Assembly (NCBI GenBank): GCA_027257055.1
Contig: JAPVLO010000138.1
Span: forward strand, 3,906,001-3,970,000
DNA from: Cephalopachus bancanus
Taxonomy: Eukaryota > Chordata > Mammalia > Primates > Tarsiidae
DNA length: 64,000 bases
Direction of reading: 5' to 3'
Shown: positions 24,464-36,884 of the stretch, piece by piece
Numbering within the stretch: position 1 is the first letter of the stretch
How the letters are laid out: every line of letters starts with the position of its first letter
Made by a program: the position numbers and the translations under genes
Notes under the pieces: generated by a model
What the model was told of the DNA's origin: nothing
Database searches by the model: none
What the model saw: the letters and a program-made list of their open reading frames with translations, nothing else

Positions 24464-25014
24464 CCAGGGGGATTCCCCCCAAAATCCGGAATTATCGTTT
24501 GGAGGACGGGCCTTCTGTAGGCTTCTCCCACGAGGTAAACGTTCTAGAAACTCTTCAGCTCAGAGTTCCAGCTAGCGTTGTTGTGAGAAGCTCTCAAAAA
24601 AATGTCCTAAGTTGTGGCAAACAGGTGACCATAACAATGCACTTGTCTCCACTGCAACACACTGAGTGTTCAGCAGTTTTTGGCCCAAAATGGCATGACC
24701 CCCATGTCCCACCCGCCCTATTCATTCCTTTTGCCTTCAGCAATTTTTTTTTTTTTTTTTTTGCTTCCCCAGTGAAAACAAAATCCTCAAAAGGAAATGT
24801 TTTCCCAATGTGGAGGAGTTGAAACAAAAATAGCAGAAGCACTCAAAGGCATCAAAACTGACGAGTTCAAAAACTGTTTTGAAATGGAAAAAGTGTCTAG
24901 ATAGCTATATTGCATCAAGCAAAGAATACTTTGAAGGTAACTGAACTTTAAACATGTAAGAATAGATACACAATTTTATACAAATAAATTCTGAGATTTT
25001 GAGGGGCTCCTCTT
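24464..25014 (+). mobile_element. Decayed, internally deleted mariner transposon (copy A)
   Basis: Both ends are present: CCAGGGGGATTCCCCCCAAAA on the left and, inverted on the right, CAGAATTTATT preceded by CTCCTCTTA. They form imperfect terminal inverted repeats of about 30 bp, next to TA dinucleotides as expected for Tc1/mariner targets. The interior keeps the C-terminal third of a DD34D mariner transposase. Remnants can be read of the block holding the third catalytic D (about 24640-24700) and of the FFLFP-type stretch and terminal YFEGD (about 24765-24935). Stops and frameshifts break it. A T18 run at about 24740-24763 has grown inside the coding remnant. Mariners are about 1.3 kb, so about 0.7 kb is missing. 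Confidence 0.85.
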
Positions 25015-26844
25015 ATATATAGGTGCCCACACTTATCTCTTACACATAATATAGAGATTTGTGTTGATATATGCACCTATGTGAGCCAAAATATTTATGC
25101 ATACATCTGTATGCATATCTGCGGCTATAAGTATTATAATACACTCAGTGGTATCTTATGTGCTGTTTCAATATTTGAAATTACTTAACTGCCCCTATAT
25201 TATGAATCATTTCCAAGTTACTGAGAAATATAAAAGCTATCGAGATGAAATTTTTACATAGATGACTCTAGGCAGTTGAAGAAGTTCATATGATGTACTT
25301 TTAAAGTTTCAGCAGATCCAGCTATGGGTATTTTGCCAATAGAGGGTGTTTGGAAACTAAATGTAAGACTTTTTTCCTCAACAAAAATTTTATATTATAT
25401 AGTCTTTACAATCTAAAACAGGTAAATTCAGAAAAAAATATGTTAAAACAGATTCATGATAGGTGGTAGACAAAGTGGAGGTAATTAGAAAAGAAGATGA
25501 AATTTTAAATCGAATTGTAAACATTAGGAAATGTCTATTATAACACTTTTTATTCAATGCTCAATTTCTCTTTGAGAAACACTGAAATGATAGATATAAA
25601 ATTTGTAGAAATTATGGTTTTCAACAGACACCATAGACATATGTATATATTTACCACAATGTTTAGACAAGAGAGGAGTAATTGTTTAATCTGTTACAAT
25701 TAGGGAATGTTCCATAGGAAATGACTGTCAACAAACACAGTATGAAACCTCTTAAGCACTTATAAGCAAGTGAACAAATTCTTGTGGCCTTGGACCTGCT
25801 TTAAAAAAACAAAAACAAAACTCAAGTATTAACATTAATTTTATCGAAAATTGTTTAGAGTAAAGGGAAGTTATGATTTTTTAAATTATTGAGTTTTTAT
25901 TCAAAATCAGAATAAGCTATGCTACTCATATTTATGCATCATTAAGAAGTACATCCTCAGGAAACAGATATAGTTCTGAATTTTCATCTTGGAAGAACAA
26001 TACGTATAGCTCTCATCAAATACTATGGCCAAAGTGCACCAAAAATAATTTTTAAGTGTAGAGGGTAACTGGTTCTTTAAATTTTACATAACTTATTTTT
26101 ATTCTTATAAATTACTTGGAATCTAGTCTGCTGATTCAGACTACTGATTCACGAAATCATTCAATAACTTCACCCAATAAAGATCCATTTTATATCCTTT
26201 CAGGAAAAAAAATATAAAGCATGAATCCAGCACAGTGCTAAATAAAGATTGTATTCAAAAAATTAAAATGACTGAACAGTTAATCTGCTGTAATATGTTT
26301 AACAATATGATGGAGAAATTCTCCTTTGACCCTTTAGCTAATTAGAAAAGCCTAATCTACATGTTATTTATAGAATATTTAATAAAATATAACCAATAAG
26401 AAAAAATGAAAAGTGTGACTGTACAAAAGGAACCATAGCACATTGCATTTATTTATACTTAGTATAATATTTAAAATTTAATTCCAATGATATTTCATTG
26501 TTTAGGAGGAAAAAAATAGGTTTTAACAAGACTAGATTTTTCTTTCCTTTTCTAGGAATATTTTGCCATCCTTTTGGAATATGCAATGCAACTTCCTTAT
26601 AAGCGACAATTAAATAGGATGCTGTCACGTTAATTAATACAAGAGAAGCTGTCAACTAAGTGACACTGAAATATCTTGTTTTCACTTGAATCAGTTGGCC
26701 AGGTGAAAGCACTTTTTCCACTGTACGTTTCAGAGTTTTAAAAAAGCTAAAAGCCCAATTCTTATCCACAAGGAGCAAGCATATCAGTTTGCTTTGTCTT
26801 GTTTTTGCACCTACAACTATTAAAGACAGAGGAATATAGGCAAT
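25015..26844. other. AT-rich interval without recognised elements
   Basis: No gene or named repeat is seen. Short minus-strand frames at 26449-26850 lack domains. Confidence 0.5.
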
Positions 26845-26920
26845 AGTCATTGGACATTTAATTAGTCAATTAGTCAATTAGTTTATAGTTATTGGTCATT
26901 GGTCAGTTAGTTTATAATCA
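26845..26920 (+). repeat. Short imperfect tandem repeat (GTCATTGG / AATTAGTCAATTAG)
   Basis: Words GTCATTGG, TTAGTCAATTAGTCAATTAG and GTTAGTTTATA recur in a cluster, suggesting slippage of 9-31 bp units. No function is implied. Confidence 0.6.
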
Positions 26921-27846
26921 TACATGATACTGTAACAGTCATGCATGTGTACTACCTGACTCTAAAACAAACAAGCAAAAATAAGTAAATATCCCAAACT
27001 GCAATTATAGTGATGCTGTTACTTCAGATATGCCAGAGTCATGAAGTACTTTCTTTAAGTAAAAAAAAATAATAAAAAAGTAGTTCTTGACTTAATGAGA
27101 AAAAAAAATCTTATGCTGAGGTTCCTGAAATTTATGATAAGAAAGAATCTTTTATCCGTAAAATTGCAAAGACGGAAAAAGAAAAATATGTTAATTTGCT
27201 ACAGCACGTCTCACTGCAAAAGTTACAGCCACAGTATATGAAGAGGGCTCAAGTGGGCATTCGATGTGTGGGTGAAAATGCATCGATGTATGGGTGGAAG
27301 ACATGATGAAAAATATGTTTTGACTGGCAACAATCAGGTCCAGGGTTTCAGTACCCACTGAAGGACTTGGAAGTTACCCCCAGGGATGGGGGAGGCGCTA
27401 CCATATTTACATTTAGCCTGGTCTTATGAGTAATTCTTCACCCATGAAGAACTTAGCCTAAAAGTATATGGGAGGACAAGAATACTATGAAGTTGGAGGT
27501 GATAACTGTTAACTGTTGAAACAGTAGAAAGATCCGCATACTAGCAGAGAGTAAGTTTCATGAAAATCTGTCGGATCTTTGATAGTAGCATAGAGGAGCT
27601 GGCCCAAAGGGAGGAAAACATAATGGAAAAGTCTTTATATTTTTCCTTTTGAATGCTAACAAAAAAATGGATAGGGCATTAGGCCAGGAGAGTTCCATAC
27701 CATAAGAAGGTAAAAGGCATTTGGGACTGATAATAACATATTCTAGAAGTGCACAATGCCTAGAATGCACTAATATTTTTAAGGAAAAATGAATAGCTTT
27801 ATGTGTTGATAAAATGCAAGCATTCACCAGTAACACATACACACTG

Positions 27847-27848
<2 letters not shown>
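26921..27848. other. Interval with a mixed-composition block, unassigned
   Basis: The part at about 27240-27540 contains a duplicated GTGTGGGTGAAAATGCATCGATG / GTATGGGTGGAAG motif and may be an old repeat. No gene is recognised. Confidence 0.4.
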
Positions 27849-27885
<37 letters not shown>

Positions 27886-27895
27886 GTGTGTGTGT
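27849..27895 (+). repeat. (TG)n microsatellite
   Basis: About 23 TG units with one interruption (a TTG near 27884-27886). Pure dinucleotide arrays of this length are usually length-polymorphic. Confidence 0.97.
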
Positions 27896-28068
27896 ATGCA
27901 TGTGTGCTTGCATTTTTAAAAATTTATTACTGGAAAACTAAAGATATATTAAAATGAAAACATAACATATAAGACATGTGATACAAGGCGGATTATAAAG
28001 AATAAGAGCTTATCCAAGGACCTATTTTTAAAATGACTAAAAGATGATGGGGAGTAGAGGTTTTGAAT

Positions 28069-28489
<421 letters not shown>

Positions 28490-29344
28490 AATATTTTATT
28501 TTCCAGGAAAGATTTTCTCTCTCTCTTTGGTTTAAAAAATTTTATTGATAAGCAGAGAAGACAAGAGGTGTTAAGTAAATTTATTTCAAAGCAAATGAAA
28601 AGAATTTGGGATTAAATAAGATGACATGACAATATCGAAATTTACACAATTTGTTTCTGTCTATCATAAAACAGAAGTCTAAATTGAAGTTAAGCTTCAG
28701 ATAAATATAGTGCTTTTAAGATTTGGAACATGTGCTTTTAAAAATTATGCAAACTTTTGGAATAATAGAACAAAAATGACTCTTTTAGAACATTCCTTGA
28801 TGATTAATCTAATCTTATATTGTTTTTCCAACATACCCATCTCAGGAAAATTCTGTTTGTTATTTCACTTAAAGAAACAGTTGGTGAGTGTTCCTGAGTT
28901 ATTTTCAATGTATATCACTTACAAGTCAATCTGGAAAGGAAGAGAAGAAATCACCATTTTTTCCAGGACCTACTTAAGTTACATATTAGAGCATAGAAAA
29001 TAGAAATTATAGTGTAATTGGAGTCACAATTTATTATAAATAATTGTGAAAACAGACATCAGTTTTGAGACCTAAGTCAGAACTAGCATGCTCCATAATG
29101 CAAATTTTGAGGCCAGCGCATACTGAACAAAGATTACAATTCTTTAAAAGAGACAGAAAAAAAAAATGGCAGCGAAGTACACAGTACCCCAGGAGTCTGT
29201 TGAAACAGAAATTACCGTGCCAAAATAATCATAAAATTTTCTGTACTTCAAGGGATTTCACAGAGTACTGGTCTCTGCTGGAAGCCAGGTATGTCTGACG
29301 TGATTTTACAGATGCAAATTAAAGAGTATATGAAATTCTGCTTT
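28490..29344. other. AT-rich interval without recognised elements
   Basis: Frames at 28710-29003 and 29065-29298 show no domains. No family is recognised. Confidence 0.45.
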
Positions 29345-29432
29345 GGGAAAGTATTTACTCATTCTATAAATATTTACTAAGAATACTCTATTTACCTAAG
29401 CAGTGCCAGGCATTTTTTGAGTTCTACTTTGA
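29345..29432 (-). mobile_element. Short L2 3' end fossil
   Basis: TTTACTCATTCTATAAATATTTACT and GCAGTGCCAGGCATTTTTTGA match the complement of the L2 tail (TTCATTCA..AATATTTATTGAGCACC..TGTGCCAGGC). Short and diverged. Confidence 0.5.
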
Positions 29433-32400
29433 ATGGAATAACTACTATCATCCGTCTTTGGATTTTTCTTTTCTGAACTAGAAAACCATTGAAATTAGTC
29501 CCACAGAAGTGGCCTGTCCTCTATCAGATGCTAGTGTGTGTGGTCTTCACTTCAAGTGGTTGGTGGGTACTTACTTAAAAACTTCCCACATTAAATTCAT
29601 AGAAGAATTGCAGAAGGCACTGCAAGAATCTTATGGAAAATATAAAAACTGTAGGTCTTTATCTTTATAAAATGTAAAAAGTTATAAGTAACTGAAGTTC
29701 ATGTTCTTTAAATGCAAAAAAAAAGAAATTCACTGGTGTTCATGTGATCCACAAAGGAAGGAGTGATTGGTATTAATAGGAACATCTAGGTATATTTTTC
29801 CATTCTCATCACAGTCCTTACAATAAAGGAATGAAATTTGTAGTCGAGGTCACAAGCAAAGGTACCAAAATGTATTTCTATGTACAAGTACCAGCTTATT
29901 CTCAGATCTCTCTGCAACTTACCATACCATGAAGCAGTAGTTGCTTCAAAGGTCCTGCAGCTGTCTATCATTTTCTTGTATCTCTGACTCTCTTTTTACT
30001 GACACAATTGATTTTGGAAACGATATGACTCAAACCATATTGGTTGCATGCCAGTGACTTCATAATTATTATTTAAGCATGTATTAAGTCAAATTACGTT
30101 TAATCACACCATAGACATGACAGATATGAAAGTCCAAGTGGTAGCCAACAATTTTAGCTTTTTATAGGGTATCTTTATTTGGTCAGTTGAACAAATACTT
30201 TGAATTTTAAGCTAGATGTAAAATCATCAGTGGTCTTCAGGAAATTTGGACAGTAAAATTTGACATGTATTTCTAGATCTCTCTATATTTTTATGTGTAG
30301 ATACTAATAATCTATATTAGGTACTGAAAAAAGATAAATTAAAAAGGCTAAAACAGATATCAATAGGAAGGGCTCATTCACCTCATTTTAAATACCTCCT
30401 AGTGTAGATAATAGATGTCATCCTTCATTTTATGAACAATAGCCATTTCCAGAATTTGAGAATTTGTGTAACTTCCCCAAATGCGTATATATTTATTCTT
30501 GAAAAAACTCCACAATACTGATAATATACATCATTCTATGTTACTGGTATGTTTACCAGATATCAATTTGAATTTGTGTATTTAGTTTTTCCATATGATT
30601 AATTCTTACCTTATATATTACAAAAATGACAGATGATACAAGCAGAATTGAACATCATTTGTACCTTAGAATACTCATAAATTTGACATATTTTTTAGTA
30701 TGAAATTTGCTTCTTTTACATTTAGACAAGTTCTAACACCTTTTCCTGTGTTATGCTTAGAAGTAGACCCTGTGGAAGAAGTCATGCTTGATCCTTTATT
30801 TAAAAATGAGATGTGTGTTACAAGCACACTAAATCTTACAAAAAGAATGGTACAATTGATGATCTATAAAAGCAGCAGAGGTAGATCTAGTTCTCATGGC
30901 TGGATTTTGTGCCACTGAAAATCATTTGTGTCTAACTGTCTACTCTCAAATCATTCTCTTTTAGTAGAAGAAACCCTATGGCGTTCAGACTGACACTGTT
31001 CTCAGCTAAAGGAACACATTTTTCCAGTTGCTACCAAATCAAAGTGTGTCTCTATGAAAAAGTTTTAACCAAGAGGATTTAAGGAGGGATGTGAGACTTC
31101 TAAGAAGATGCTGTGAGGGACATTTGGGTGGAGACTGGCAGTACAGGAGTGTCATGGGACACTGGGATGAGAGCCACCTGCTAGAGGCAGTGTGGTGATG
31201 ATAAGTGAGGAGCAGAAGAGCCTGGTTCGCCGGTGATAGGAGTTAGCTGCCATGTGCCTTACTGAAGATGCTCTGGTCCCATAGCTACCAGTAGAACATC
31301 ATTGCTAATCGGTGTACTCAAAATACATTATTTTAGAAAAACTTAACATAAATCAAGTATGGAAATGTGTATAGCATTCCATTCTCTACATAACATGATA
31401 CTAGGAATAATAGTGATTAAAGAAAAATATAAAATTTGAGTATTAATATGCAAAATTTCCAAAACCATTTTGTGATCTGACATATTCTGAGGCTCAAGTA
31501 AGAAAACTTTTCTTCCAAATTCAGTTTGTAGCGATCCACTCATCTTTACTTCAAAAAATAGGGAGAGGCCTTTACTCAAGGCTGCAGGTTAGATGTATGT
31601 TGAAATTTTCAAAAAAATGCAACATGGTAGAATCTTCTCTTTGGATGAAGACTTCTGCCTCACCTGGAGATTGTAAAGTGGATATACTCACATTATCTTG
31701 TGCACATTCTTTGGTAGTTTAATTCATTTTTCTGTGGATCACAAAAGTAATCATCATCATTATGGTGTCTATATTAATTTATATCCACATATTCTCTGCC
31801 TTATTTGATTACAATTCCAAATTCTATCTCTAGCTCAACGAGTGATCAGAGGCAACACAACATACTTAAGTCACACATACATTAGAATTAACAAAGTACT
31901 CTGAGCTGTGTACTTCTGGTAAACCTAAAATGACCTCCACGTGCTGTTCCTTATTATGATTAAAGTTTCCAGAAACTGCACAGACCTTCTATTTCCACCC
32001 CAACCTCCTTTCACATATGGAAGTTTTAACTTAGGGTCAGGACCATTCAAAATGTCTAGGTGATTTTACTCATCTGTTTTTATAAATAATTCTCAGGACC
32101 TAAAACGTTCATACTGTTGAATATTTCAGGGAGGACTAATGGAATACACACTAGAATTCACATCATTATTCTTTCCTTTATAATTTCATCCTTCAGAAAT
32201 TTAATTATAATACTTTTTAAAAAGAATGTGCTTATATTTCCCATCCAGTCCACTTTTTTCAGAATCAAAACAAAATGTGGTAAAATGTGAAAACCATGTT
32301 TATGATTATAGGCATACACTTATACAAAAATGACCATGAAAATCACAAAGGAATTGTTAGTATGTATTTCTAAACAAAAGAGGGAATGTAGGCATTTACA

Positions 32401-32900
32401 TATTGACAAAAGTTTTAAAAGATTCATTATTAGCTGGCAACTAAATTATAGCATTTTAATACTGACTTGCTGGGTAAATTTAGAAAAATCATCCAAAGTT
32501 CATTTTATAGTATTTACCTGTAAAATTGTCTAATTAGTTTATTGTCTATTATTTCATAAATATCATGTGTATATTTATCAGCTAGCATAGCTGGATGGAG
32601 AAAAAACTAAATATAGATTGCAACAATAAAGTATATTTAAATAAGCACAGCTATAATAAGCATAATGTTATATGTCAATTACTAAATGGACTAGATACAC
32701 AGTAAAAGTTATAGATGTTTAGTAGATGAAGAGATCGTTGTGAGCTGGTATAGTTAACAAAAAGGGCACTTGGGAATTTCAACTTTGCCTTGAAGCAGTG
32801 TAAGAATCAGAGAGAAGATAGAATGCTTCATATTCGCTGATCTTCTAAGGCGCAAGCTCTCTTCATTTGTTTATTTCATGCCAGTGGCTCCTTCTACACT
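29433..32900. other. Long interval without recognised genes
   Basis: Mostly AT-rich. The section at about 31080-31290 is richer in G and includes GAGAGCCACCTGCTAGAGGC; it could be an unnamed old repeat or unique conserved DNA. Frames of 60-78 codons in the interval have no domain content. Confidence 0.45.
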
Positions 32901-32939
32901 GACTTTGCTGTTGCCTCATTTTTTCGAGACTTCTGCAAA

Positions 32940-33960
32940 ATGTATATCTGTATATATCCAACTTCCTGCTTAGCATCTCTATTTCAAGCTGAATTGATTA
33001 AAAATCATTTTCCCCTTTCTCTCCCTAGCCAACTTTCGAAGCATACTTCCCCTCAATCTTTCTCATCTCAATTCACGGCCACTTCCTCCTTGCAGATGAT
33101 CAAGTCCAAAACTTTGGAGTCAACTTTGACTCTTTTCTTTCTCTATCATTTCCCTTTCAAGGTGGCACTTTGTTGGCTGTACTTTCAGAATATACGTTTA
33201 AAAGTGCTATACAACCATTTCTTACCCACTTCCAATGCTACCACCCTGGTGAAGCCACCATTATCTTTCACCCAGATCCTTGGGACACCTAGGCTTCCTG
33301 CTGTACTTGTCCCATTATAATTACAGCCTGCATTCAACATAGAGTCTACTTTTGTAACTCCTTTGCTGACAATCCTTCAGTGGTTTCTCCTCCCACTCAA
33401 AATAAAAGCAAAAATCTTCAGAACTGCCTACAAGGTCCATCGGGATCTGTTCCCCACACCCTCTCCTCCCAGTGATAGCTGCAACTTCATCCTCTCTCCT
33501 CCCTTACGCTGCTCCATTCTTGCTAGCTTCTTCAGTGACCTTGGAAGTCTTTTGTCTTTTTGAGTGTCCACACTTACTCTTCCCTCTTCCTGAAAATGTA
33601 CCTTCTCTGCCTCCGTCACGAGGTTCCCCTTCTCGTTCCCTTTATTTCTGTTAACCTCAAATGTCGACCTATCAGTGGAGCTTGCCTTGATTACTCTATT
33701 CTAAATTGCATTCCTCCTTTCCCCAACACTCCTTGAATCATTCACTGCTTTTATTTTCCCCACAACACTTATCTTATTCTAATATTATCTGTACATCCTT
33801 ACTTCTTATTACTGTTATATCCTCTTCCTTTTAGGAGGATAGGAAATGTTATTGTTTCTTTGTTTTTTGATTTATTCCCTAGACCCAGGACAAGGTGGGC
33901 TACCTATTAAACACATGAGCATATTAATAAAATATATTATTAATAAAATAATAAATGCAG
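32940..33960 (+). mobile_element. L2 LINE 3' end, about 0.9 kb
   Basis: This is the clearest old LINE in the window. In order it has CCAAAACTTTGGAGTCAACT, CTACCACCCTGGTGAAGCC, CTTTCACCCAGATCC, CAATCCTTCAGTGGTTTCTCC, TGCCTACAAGGTCCATC, CTGCTCCATTCTTGCTAGC, CCCTCTTCCTGAAAATG and a tail CCTAGACCCAGGACAAGG, then an AT-rich end near 33960. This matches the L2 ORF2 C-terminal part and 3' UTR. The frames here (126 and 66 codons) are broken reverse transcriptase remnants and chance openings, not a gene. The left edge is uncertain. Confidence 0.85.
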
Positions 33961-34395
33961 AAAAAGTGGTGTCTTTTCCTTGTAGAGCTTATATAATGCT
34001 ATTGAATATATGTAAATGAAGTACAGAAATACATTGTCTTTTATTAATTTTGAAAATACTGATATGGACCGTGCTTGGAAGATATGTTTGTTTAATGAAC
34101 AACTGTGCTGAAAACAAGTAATTAAAATTATTTGGTCAAATTGGGTTAATTCTATAAATCATGTGAATAATTTCAACCTTTTGGCAGCTCTGTTGTTAAC
34201 AACTCTCTGTAATTGGTAGATTGGTCAAAAAATGGCAGAGTGTAATACAAAACTTTCAGAATCGAATCGGTCTTAATTCAAGAAGATTTAAACCTAACAA
34301 AATCAGCATCGAATTTGAGACATTAGGCAATTATTCATATATTTCTCTTTTTTAAATTAAATTTTTTTCTGGACTCTTATTTATGTGTGTGTGTG
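33961..34395. other. AT-rich spacer
   Basis: No gene or named repeat recognised. A GT run (34384-34396) abuts the following Alu. Confidence 0.5.
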
Positions 34396-34673
34396 TTGGA
34401 GTCTCGCTCCATTGCCCAGGCTGGAGTACAACAGCAAGCTCATGGCCAACTCAGCATCGACCTGCTGGGCTCAGGTGATCCTTCTGCCTCAGCTTTCCAA
34501 ATAGCTGAAATTACAGGCGTGCACTACCACATCCAGCTAATTTTTTGATTTATTGTAGAGATGAGGTCTTGCCAAGTTGCCCAGGCTGGTCTCGAACTCG
34601 TGGGCTCAGGCAATCCTCTCACCTCAGCCTCCCAAAGTGCTAGGATTACAGGCTTGAGCCACTGTGCCTGGCC
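34396..34673 (-). mobile_element. Middle-aged Alu, first of a tandem pair
   Basis: Inverted dimeric Alu with GGAGTCTCGCTCCATTGCCC, GACCTGCTGGGCTCAGG and the lineage-type linker GATTTATTGTAGAGATGAGG. It is more diverged than the young set, so the linker sequence predates the youngest copies. Confidence 0.93.
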
Positions 34674-34967
34674 TAATTTTATTTTTTTTAGCTGGAGTCT
34701 CACTCTGTTGCCCAGGCTGGAGTGTAGTGGCATACTCATGGTCACCACAGCCTCAACCTGTGGGGCTCAGGCGATCCTTCCACCTCAGCCTTCCAGTAGC
34801 TGGAACTACAAGTGTGCGCCACCACGCCAGCTAATTTTTTGATTTATTGTAGAGATGAGGTCTCACCAAGTTGCCCAGGCTGGTCTCGAACCCCTGGGCT
34901 CAGGCAATCCTCTCGCCTCAGCCTCCTAACGTGTTGGGATTACAGGCTTGAGTCACCATGCCCAGCC
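34674..34967 (-). mobile_element. Middle-aged Alu, second of a tandem pair
   Basis: It follows the previous Alu after only an AT-rich join, in the same orientation, and carries the same linker type. Head-to-tail Alu pairs arise when a new copy inserts into the A-rich tail of an older one; here the shared boundary is at about 34674-34681. Confidence 0.93.
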
Positions 34968-35414
34968 TATCCACATATTTCATTCAAAGATAAATGACAC
35001 TCAGCCAACTTCTTTAAGCCACAGTAAAGTATCTAAGAGCAAAAATACAATGTAACAGTGGGACAATAATAATTATAAAATGTGCCTTAAATTAACTTAT
35101 CCACAGTACATGGACAGGAGTTGATATTAAATCCTAGATAATTATGTAATAGATTATTTATTCAGATTCTCTATATTAGGCTAAAAATACCAAGCTTTGT
35201 CCTACAGTACTTCACAAATAATAGTCTTATCTGCTTTTCAGTAGTATTCTTACCCAGAAAGCTAAATATAATTTTAACAATTACATTTTGGTGCTTTCAT
35301 CTACACAGCTTAGAAAAGGGAATTAGTCAATAGAAAAATAATTGTGCTAAAATATTTCACACATTGCTGTTTGTTTTTTCAAAGAAAAAATTTCATTAAA
35401 GCATTCTTGAAGTT
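34968..35414. other. AT-rich interval without recognised elements
   Basis: No gene or named repeat recognised. Confidence 0.45.
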
Positions 35415-35575
35415 TATGCTAAATGACAGCTATTAAGCACTTATTGTATATATCTGATAGTGTTGTACATTAAACATAGAAAGATGAATATATGTCATAA
35501 TCCTTAGTCTGGAGGCATTTTTGAGCTAATGGGCACAGAAATGTATGTAAAATCAACAAGTAATGAGGACTATTC
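35415..35575 (-). mobile_element. L2 3' end fossil
   Basis: TATTAAGCACTTATTGTATA, AAAGATGAATATATGTCATA and CTTAGTCTGGAGGC follow the complement of the L2 tail (GAGCACCTACT..GTGC, AAGATGAATAAGACA, CCCTCAAGGAGC). Highly diverged. Confidence 0.5.
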
Positions 35576-35734
35576 TTAAATATGAATAATGATCTTGTAC
35601 ATTTTTCAACTTTAACAGCTTAGGAACTGTTTCTTTATTTGTAACAATGGTTTTACCCAATCTGTGTCATTTAAAACAAGTTTTTCAAAATTCAGGAAGT
35701 ATCTAAAATATCTTTTGCTAGTTATGTCAATAAG

Positions 35735-35875
35735 ATTATCAAGTAGCACTTAGTGAGTGCTTACCTTGTGCCAGGCACTGAAAATATATACTATTTTATT
35801 TAATCTTGCCCAAACTGCATTAACTATTTTAAGCATATTTGCCAGAAGATGCTAGTACAGTTGAGAAAGTAAAGA
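35735..35875 (-). mobile_element. MIR fossil
   Basis: GAGTGCTTACCTTGTGCCAGG, ACTATTTTATTTAATCTTGCC and GAAGATGCTAGTACAG match the reverse complement of MIR at its 3' end and centre. Confidence 0.7.
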
Positions 35876-36823
35876 TATTTTTTAACATTTCAGATTAGAT
35901 CACCTTATGATAGCAATCAATTTTATTTTCATGGTGACTTTTGAATTGTTCATGGAAGTTATGACTAAGGAAAGGGGATCACTACTTTTCCACAATGTCA
36001 AGCTTCATGAATATAATTTATAAAAGCTAAAAAGTAAACCAAAATATCCACTGTTTTATAATAACACTTTAATAATGTTAAATTTAAAAAAATACAACTT
36101 CTCATATACCAGTTTGCTGAGGATTGAGTTTTCTTGAGAGAGCGAAAATATAGTTTTAGTGATTTCTTACATGATATTACCCTTTCTCATCTTTGGAAAC
36201 ATTGAACAGATTCGTGCTTTATACAGTATGTAGTTGAATGTTGGGAACCAAGTCGTACTGCAGTGGTAGGAGTAATTACAGCTGTCAGTTCTTTCAACAT
36301 GAGAAAACAACCTCGTTTCAACTTTACAAGAAACAGATTGTAAGTATCCAAAGGAAAAGAAATAACAGTCTTTATGTGATGAACAGTGTGGTGATTGTTA
36401 AACTAGTAAACTTGGCCATTTGGAGCGATATATTTACTGGAGGCTGTCGGGAAGAAGATACCGTTTATATGCAAGTTTGAGAGTATTTTATGAATGAACA
36501 AACAAAAACATGAGGACTAAGTATCTCATCGGGAAGACTCTAATGACTAGTAGACTTTCAGGGTAGAGAAATTGTGTCTTAACTGCTTTCATGTGAGTTT
36601 TGTTTTTTGGGGGAAGCGCTTCCTTTGTATCTGGGTGTTCCTCACATCTGGTTTAGAGATCCAGGACTTCCTTGTACTAAACAAGAAGAAAGTCGATAAA
36701 ATTGGGGAAAAGTTGAAAACGCATTATAAAATGAGGAGCAAGCACTCTTATTTTTAACTGGTCTCCAATAAATTGCTTATTTTTGTAAGCAAATTGTTTA
36801 GTGTATCATGCTTCTTCTCTTAT
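35876..36823. other. AT-rich interval without recognised elements
   Basis: Frames at 36238-36480 and 36572-36757 show no domain. Nothing else recognised. Confidence 0.45.
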
Positions 36824-36830
36824 TCTCTCT

Positions 36831-36883
<53 letters not shown>
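36824..36883 (+). repeat. Compound (CT)n(GT)n microsatellite
   Basis: Five CT units run directly into about 25 uninterrupted GT units. It is likely to be polymorphic. Confidence 0.97.

Positions 36884-36884
<1 letters not shown>

Noticed and set aside
24457..24822. 121-codon frame as a possible gene
   Set aside because: It spans the mariner terminal repeat and a frameshifted transposase remnant including a poly-Phe run from the T tract.
32940..33320. 126-codon frame
   Set aside because: It lies in an L2 3' end and is a chance opening in decayed LINE sequence.
36824..36883. CT/GT array as a CRISPR-like or regulatory array
   Set aside because: It is a simple dinucleotide microsatellite.
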